Part shown: positions 41,667 through 43,963 of the stretch, piece by piece | Layout: each line of letters starts with the position of its first letter | Numbering within the stretch: position 1 is the stretch's first letter | From: Asanoa iriomotensis | GTDB taxonomy: Bacteria; Actinomycetota; Actinomycetes; Mycobacteriales; Micromonosporaceae | Length of the DNA: 43,963 bases | Assembly: GCF_016862515.1 (NCBI RefSeq) | Contig: NZ_BONC01000065.1 | Location: 1-43,963 of the forward strand | Reading direction: 5' to 3' | The notes under the pieces: generated by a model | The model's database searches: none | Seen by the model: the letters and a program-made list of their open reading frames with translations, nothing else | Told to the model about the DNA's origin: nothing | Made by a program: the position numbers and the translations under genes

Positions 41667-42431
41667 TTGCGTACGCCAAAACTGGCGGTCGTCTGCGCGG
41701 CCGTCCTTCTCGCCCTGGCCGGATGTGGCCAGGTCACCGAAGCCGGTGGCGCGCCGGCCGCTGCCACCACCGCGCCGGCCGACCCCACCGAGCAGGTCAA
41801 CGCCGCCGCCCGCAAGCTCGAGGGCAGCAGCTTCAAGTTCTCGATCGAGTCCGCCGGCGTCAAGGCCGAGGGCGTTCGGCACAAGCCGTCGGAGAGCACG
41901 CAGCTCAAGATGACCGGTGAGGCCGAAGGCCAGGAGTTCACCATCGAGCTGATCCAGATCGACGCGGACATGTGGATGAAGATGGACCTCGGGCTGGACC
42001 CGGGCGACGACGAGACGCTGCAGGGCCTCGCCGACGCGTTCGGCAAGTGGAACCACATCAGCAAGGAAGAGGCCGAGTCCAGCGTCGGCGGGCTCGCGAA
42101 GGCCGGCGCCGACGCCATGGGCACCGAGATGGTCAAGGGCGCGAGCAACCTCAAGGAGACCGCGCCCGGCACGTTCACCGGCACGATCGACATGACCAGC
42201 AACAGCGATCTCGACCTCACCGACGACGAGACCCTCAAGGCGCTGGGCGACAAGGCCAAGGCGGTGCCGATCACGATCACGATCGACGGCGAGCAGCGGC
42301 TCAGCTCGCTGGTGATGGAGATCCCGGCGGCCGGCGCGGCCAAGGCGCAGACGGCGACGATCAAGTTCTTCGACTTCGAGAACGTCGAGCAGCCGAAGGC
42401 TCCGCCCGCGGACCAGGTGAACGAGAAGTGA
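41667..42431 (+). CDS. Lipoprotein, second of three tandem LppX/LprG-like paralogues
   Basis: A 254-residue lipoprotein: signal LRTPKLAVVCAAVLLALAGC with lipobox LAGC (Cys20), an Ala/Thr-rich linker, and a domain with FKFSIESAGVKAEG, ADMWMKMDL, GKWNHISKEEA and KETAPGTFTGTIDM, ending PKAPPADQVNEK. It is nearly colinear with the next gene and exactly as long, so the two arose by tandem duplication. It starts at TTG 41667, with AGGAG about 7 nt upstream and its own TACGCT promoter. Proteins of this kind may carry lipids or glycolipids across the cell wall; this is inferred. Confidence 0.78.
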   Translation: MRTPKLAVVCAAVLLALAGCGQVTEAGGAPAAATTAPADPTEQVNAAARKLEGSSFKFSIESAGVKAEGVRHKPSESTQLKMTGEAEGQEFTIELIQIDADMWMKMDLGLDPGDDETLQGLADAFGKWNHISKEEAESSVGGLAKAGADAMGTEMVKGASNLKETAPGTFTGTIDMTSNSDLDLTDDETLKALGDKAKAVPITITIDGEQRLSSLVMEIPAAGAAKAQTATIKFFDFENVEQPKAPPADQVNEK

Positions 42432-43195
42432 TGCGCACCCCGAAGCTCGCGCTCGCCGCGACCGCCGTCCTGTTCGCCCTCGCCGGCTGCGGCCAGACCG
42501 CCGCGTCCGGTGGCGACTCAAACGCCGCGTCGACGCCCGCCGACCCGGCCGCGCGCATCGCCGCCGCGGCGACCACCCTCGAGAAGGGCAGCTACCGCTA
42601 CTCGATCGAGTCTCCGGTCGGCAAGATGACCGGTGTCGCGCACGCGCCCTCCGAATCGCAGCAGTTGAGCGCGGTCGGCAAGGACGAGGAGGGCAACGAG
42701 TTCTCCCTCGAGATGGTCGAGATCGGCACCGACCGGTGGATGAAGATGAACATCGACCTCGGCGACACCGACGACCCGGTGATGAAGGAGTTCGCCAAGG
42801 AGTTCAACGTCTGGCGGCACGTGTCGCGCGAGGAGGCGGCGGCCAGTTTCTCCGCGGCCGAGGAGAAGGTCGGCGTGGGAGCAGCCGACCTGCTGAAGAA
42901 GGTCACCGGCCTCAAGGAGTCGGGGGCCGACACCCTCACGGGCACTCTCGATGTTCTCGCGACCCCGTTGGTCGACGTCATCGGCGACACCGAGGAACTT
43001 AAGGCGATGGGCGACAAGGCCAAGGCCATCCCGGTCGCCATCACCCTCGACGCCGACGGCAGGGCAACCTCGGTCGTCTTGGACGTGCCGGCCGGCGCGA
43101 AGAGCCCGGCGTACAAGGCGACGATCGGATTCTCCGACTACGACAAGGTCGAGGCGCCGAAGCCGCCGCCGGCCGACCAGGTCAAGGAGTCCTGA
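42431..43195 (+). CDS. Lipoprotein, third of three tandem LppX/LprG-like paralogues
   Basis: A 254-residue lipoprotein with the signal MRTPKLALAATAVLFALAGC (Cys20), then YRYSIESPVGKMTG, TDRWMKMNIDL, NVWRHVSREEA and KESGADTLTGTLDV, ending PKPPPADQVKES. The matching segments of the previous gene lie at the same positions. The ATG shares one base with the preceding TGA (TGATG), so it has no promoter of its own and is translated by coupling. The stop is 3 bases from the convergent xseB stop, with no hairpin between. Confidence 0.78.
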   Translation: MRTPKLALAATAVLFALAGCGQTAASGGDSNAASTPADPAARIAAAATTLEKGSYRYSIESPVGKMTGVAHAPSESQQLSAVGKDEEGNEFSLEMVEIGTDRWMKMNIDLGDTDDPVMKEFAKEFNVWRHVSREEAAASFSAAEEKVGVGAADLLKKVTGLKESGADTLTGTLDVLATPLVDVIGDTEELKAMGDKAKAIPVAITLDADGRATSVVLDVPAGAKSPAYKATIGFSDYDKVEAPKPPPADQVKES

Positions 43196-43198
43196 GAG

Positions 43199-43405
43199 TC
43201 ACGCCTCGGCGCCGGCCTGTTGACGGGCGGCGTCGAGGCGTTCCCGGGCGCCGTCGAGCCAGTGCTGGCAGATGTCGGCCAGGCGCTCGCCCCGCTCCCA
43301 CAGCGCCAGCGACTCCTCCAGCGAGATGCCGCCCGCCTCGAGCTTCTCGACCACCGACGCCAGCTCGGCGCGGGCCTGCTCGTAGCTCAGGTTCTCGTTG
43401 GTCAC
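43199..43405 (-). CDS. xseB: Exodeoxyribonuclease VII small subunit
   Basis: A 68-residue protein starting VTNENLSYEQARAELASVVEKLE, then LEAGGISLEESLALWERGE and a helical C-terminus ending ARQQAGAEA, all typical of XseB. Several copies bind the large subunit XseA to form exonuclease VII, which degrades single-stranded DNA to short oligonucleotides during repair. Its GTG at 43405 overlaps the xseA stop as GTGA, so translation is coupled. The gene converges with the lipoprotein cluster. Confidence 0.94.
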   Translation of the reverse strand: MTNENLSYEQARAELASVVEKLEAGGISLEESLALWERGERLADICQHWLDGARERLDAARQQAGAEA

Positions 43406-43963
43406 CGGGTCTCCTCCACTGTGGTCGACAGCTCGCCGCGGGCCAGCCGTACCCGCAGCACATCGCCCTTGGCCACGTCGGTCGCGGCGCGCACGACGTG
43501 CCCGGAGGGGCTCTGGACGATGGCATAGCCCCGGTCGAGCGTGGCCGCGGGGGACAGCGCACGCAGCCGGGCCACCGTGTGCCGCAGCTCGTCGCCGGCG
43601 GCCCGGATCCGGTGGTCGAGGCTGCGGGCGGCCCGCTCGCGCAGCGCGGTCACGTCGCCGGCCCGGGCCTCGATCATCACGCCCGGGCGGGCGAGCACCG
43701 GCCGGGACCGGATCGCGTCCAGCCGGTGCTGCTCACGGTCGATCATGCCGAGCACCGCACGGTCGAGCCGTTGCCGGGCGACCTGGATGACCCGCAGCTC
43801 CTCGCCCAGGTCGGGGACGATCCGCTTGGCGGCGTCGGTGGGCGTCGAGGCGCGCACGTCGGCGACGTAGTCGAGCAGCGGCGCGTCGGTCTCGTGGCCG
43901 ATCGCGCTGACCACCGGGGTCCGGCAGGCGAACACGGCGCGGCAGAGCGCCTCGTCGGAGAAC
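43402..43963 (-). CDS. xseA: Exodeoxyribonuclease VII large subunit, C-terminal part (runs off the right edge)
   Basis: The visible 186 or so C-terminal residues begin FSDEALCRAVFACRTPVVSAIGHETDAPLLDYVADVRASTPTDAAK (key segment PVVSAIGHETD), the conserved catalytic-domain region of XseA. A long helical stretch with many Arg follows and the tail TLDRGYAIVQSPSGHVV is the usual C-terminal domain. The family has about 400 residues, so roughly the first half lies beyond base 43963. Its stop overlaps the xseB start. The start codon and promoter cannot be seen. Confidence 0.95.
   Translation of the reverse strand, partial: FSDEALCRAVFACRTPVVSAIGHETDAPLLDYVADVRASTPTDAAKRIVPDLGEELRVIQVARQRLDRAVLGMIDREQHRLDAIRSRPVLARPGVMIEARAGDVTALRERAARSLDHRIRAAGDELRHTVARLRALSPAATLDRGYAIVQSPSGHVVRAATDVAKGDVLRVRLARGELSTTVEETR

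Overview
This window looks like chromosomal DNA of a high-GC actinomycete, most probably of the Micromonosporaceae type. The signs are very high G+C with G/C in third codon positions, leaderless GTG/ATG starts, actinobacterial families (GuaB1, a biotinylated acyl-CoA carboxylase alpha subunit with AccD and AccE partners, GTP-dependent PEPCK, PhoH2, DUF4245, LppX-like lipoproteins) and gene order shared with mycobacteria. I see no tRNA, rRNA, insertion sequence, prophage or CRISPR array. Family assignments come from reading the protein sequences; no search was run.

Left part (1-23.4 kb). The backbone is the acyl-CoA carboxylase neighbourhood: guaB1 and accA3 (minus), maf, accE, accD5 (all minus) and divergent birA, followed by a PH-domain membrane protein and two GtrA proteins. 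In mycobacteria birA/accD5/accE5/maf/accA3 lie close together. Here the order is kept but the genes are separated by accessory modules: (a) PadR regulator, DrrAB-like ABC exporter and MFS transporter; (b) a three-gene cassette between accE and maf that resembles a type VII secretion PE/PPE-like pair with its own mycosin protease, with clearly lower G+C; (c) a transmembrane Ser/Thr kinase, a small membrane protein, an M50 protease and an ECF sigma factor with a membrane partner; (d) a MarR regulator divergent from a luciferase-like monooxygenase fused to a hemerythrin domain, with paired palindromic operators. A 61-bp perfect palindrome separates that fusion gene from accD5.

Middle part (23.4-32.7 kb). 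An ECF sigma factor with a fused C-terminal zinc-binding motif, GTP-dependent PEP carboxykinase, a membrane protein, a geranylgeranyl-reductase-like flavoprotein followed by a cis-prenyltransferase, a lipoprotein convergent with trehalose-6-phosphate phosphatase, a small membrane protein, and an HTH regulator divergent from a short leaderless ORF coupled to a gene of unknown function.

Right part (32.7 kb to the end). PhoH2 (PIN plus PhoH ATPase), a RibD/DHFR-like protein, a transglycosylase-like secreted protein with a CRP-like site upstream, a trypsin-like protease, a rhomboid protease, a thioredoxin-reductase-like ferredoxin/NADP oxidoreductase, glpX, a DUF4245 protein, three tandem paralogous lipoproteins, and xseB/xseA (xseA runs off the right edge). 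PhoH2, glpX, DUF4245 and xseB/xseA again follow the order seen around Rv1095-Rv1108c of Mycobacterium tuberculosis.

A theme across the whole window is leaderless transcription: at least fourteen starts are preceded by a TANNNT-type -10 hexamer ending exactly 6 or 7 nt before the start codon. I used this to choose starts.
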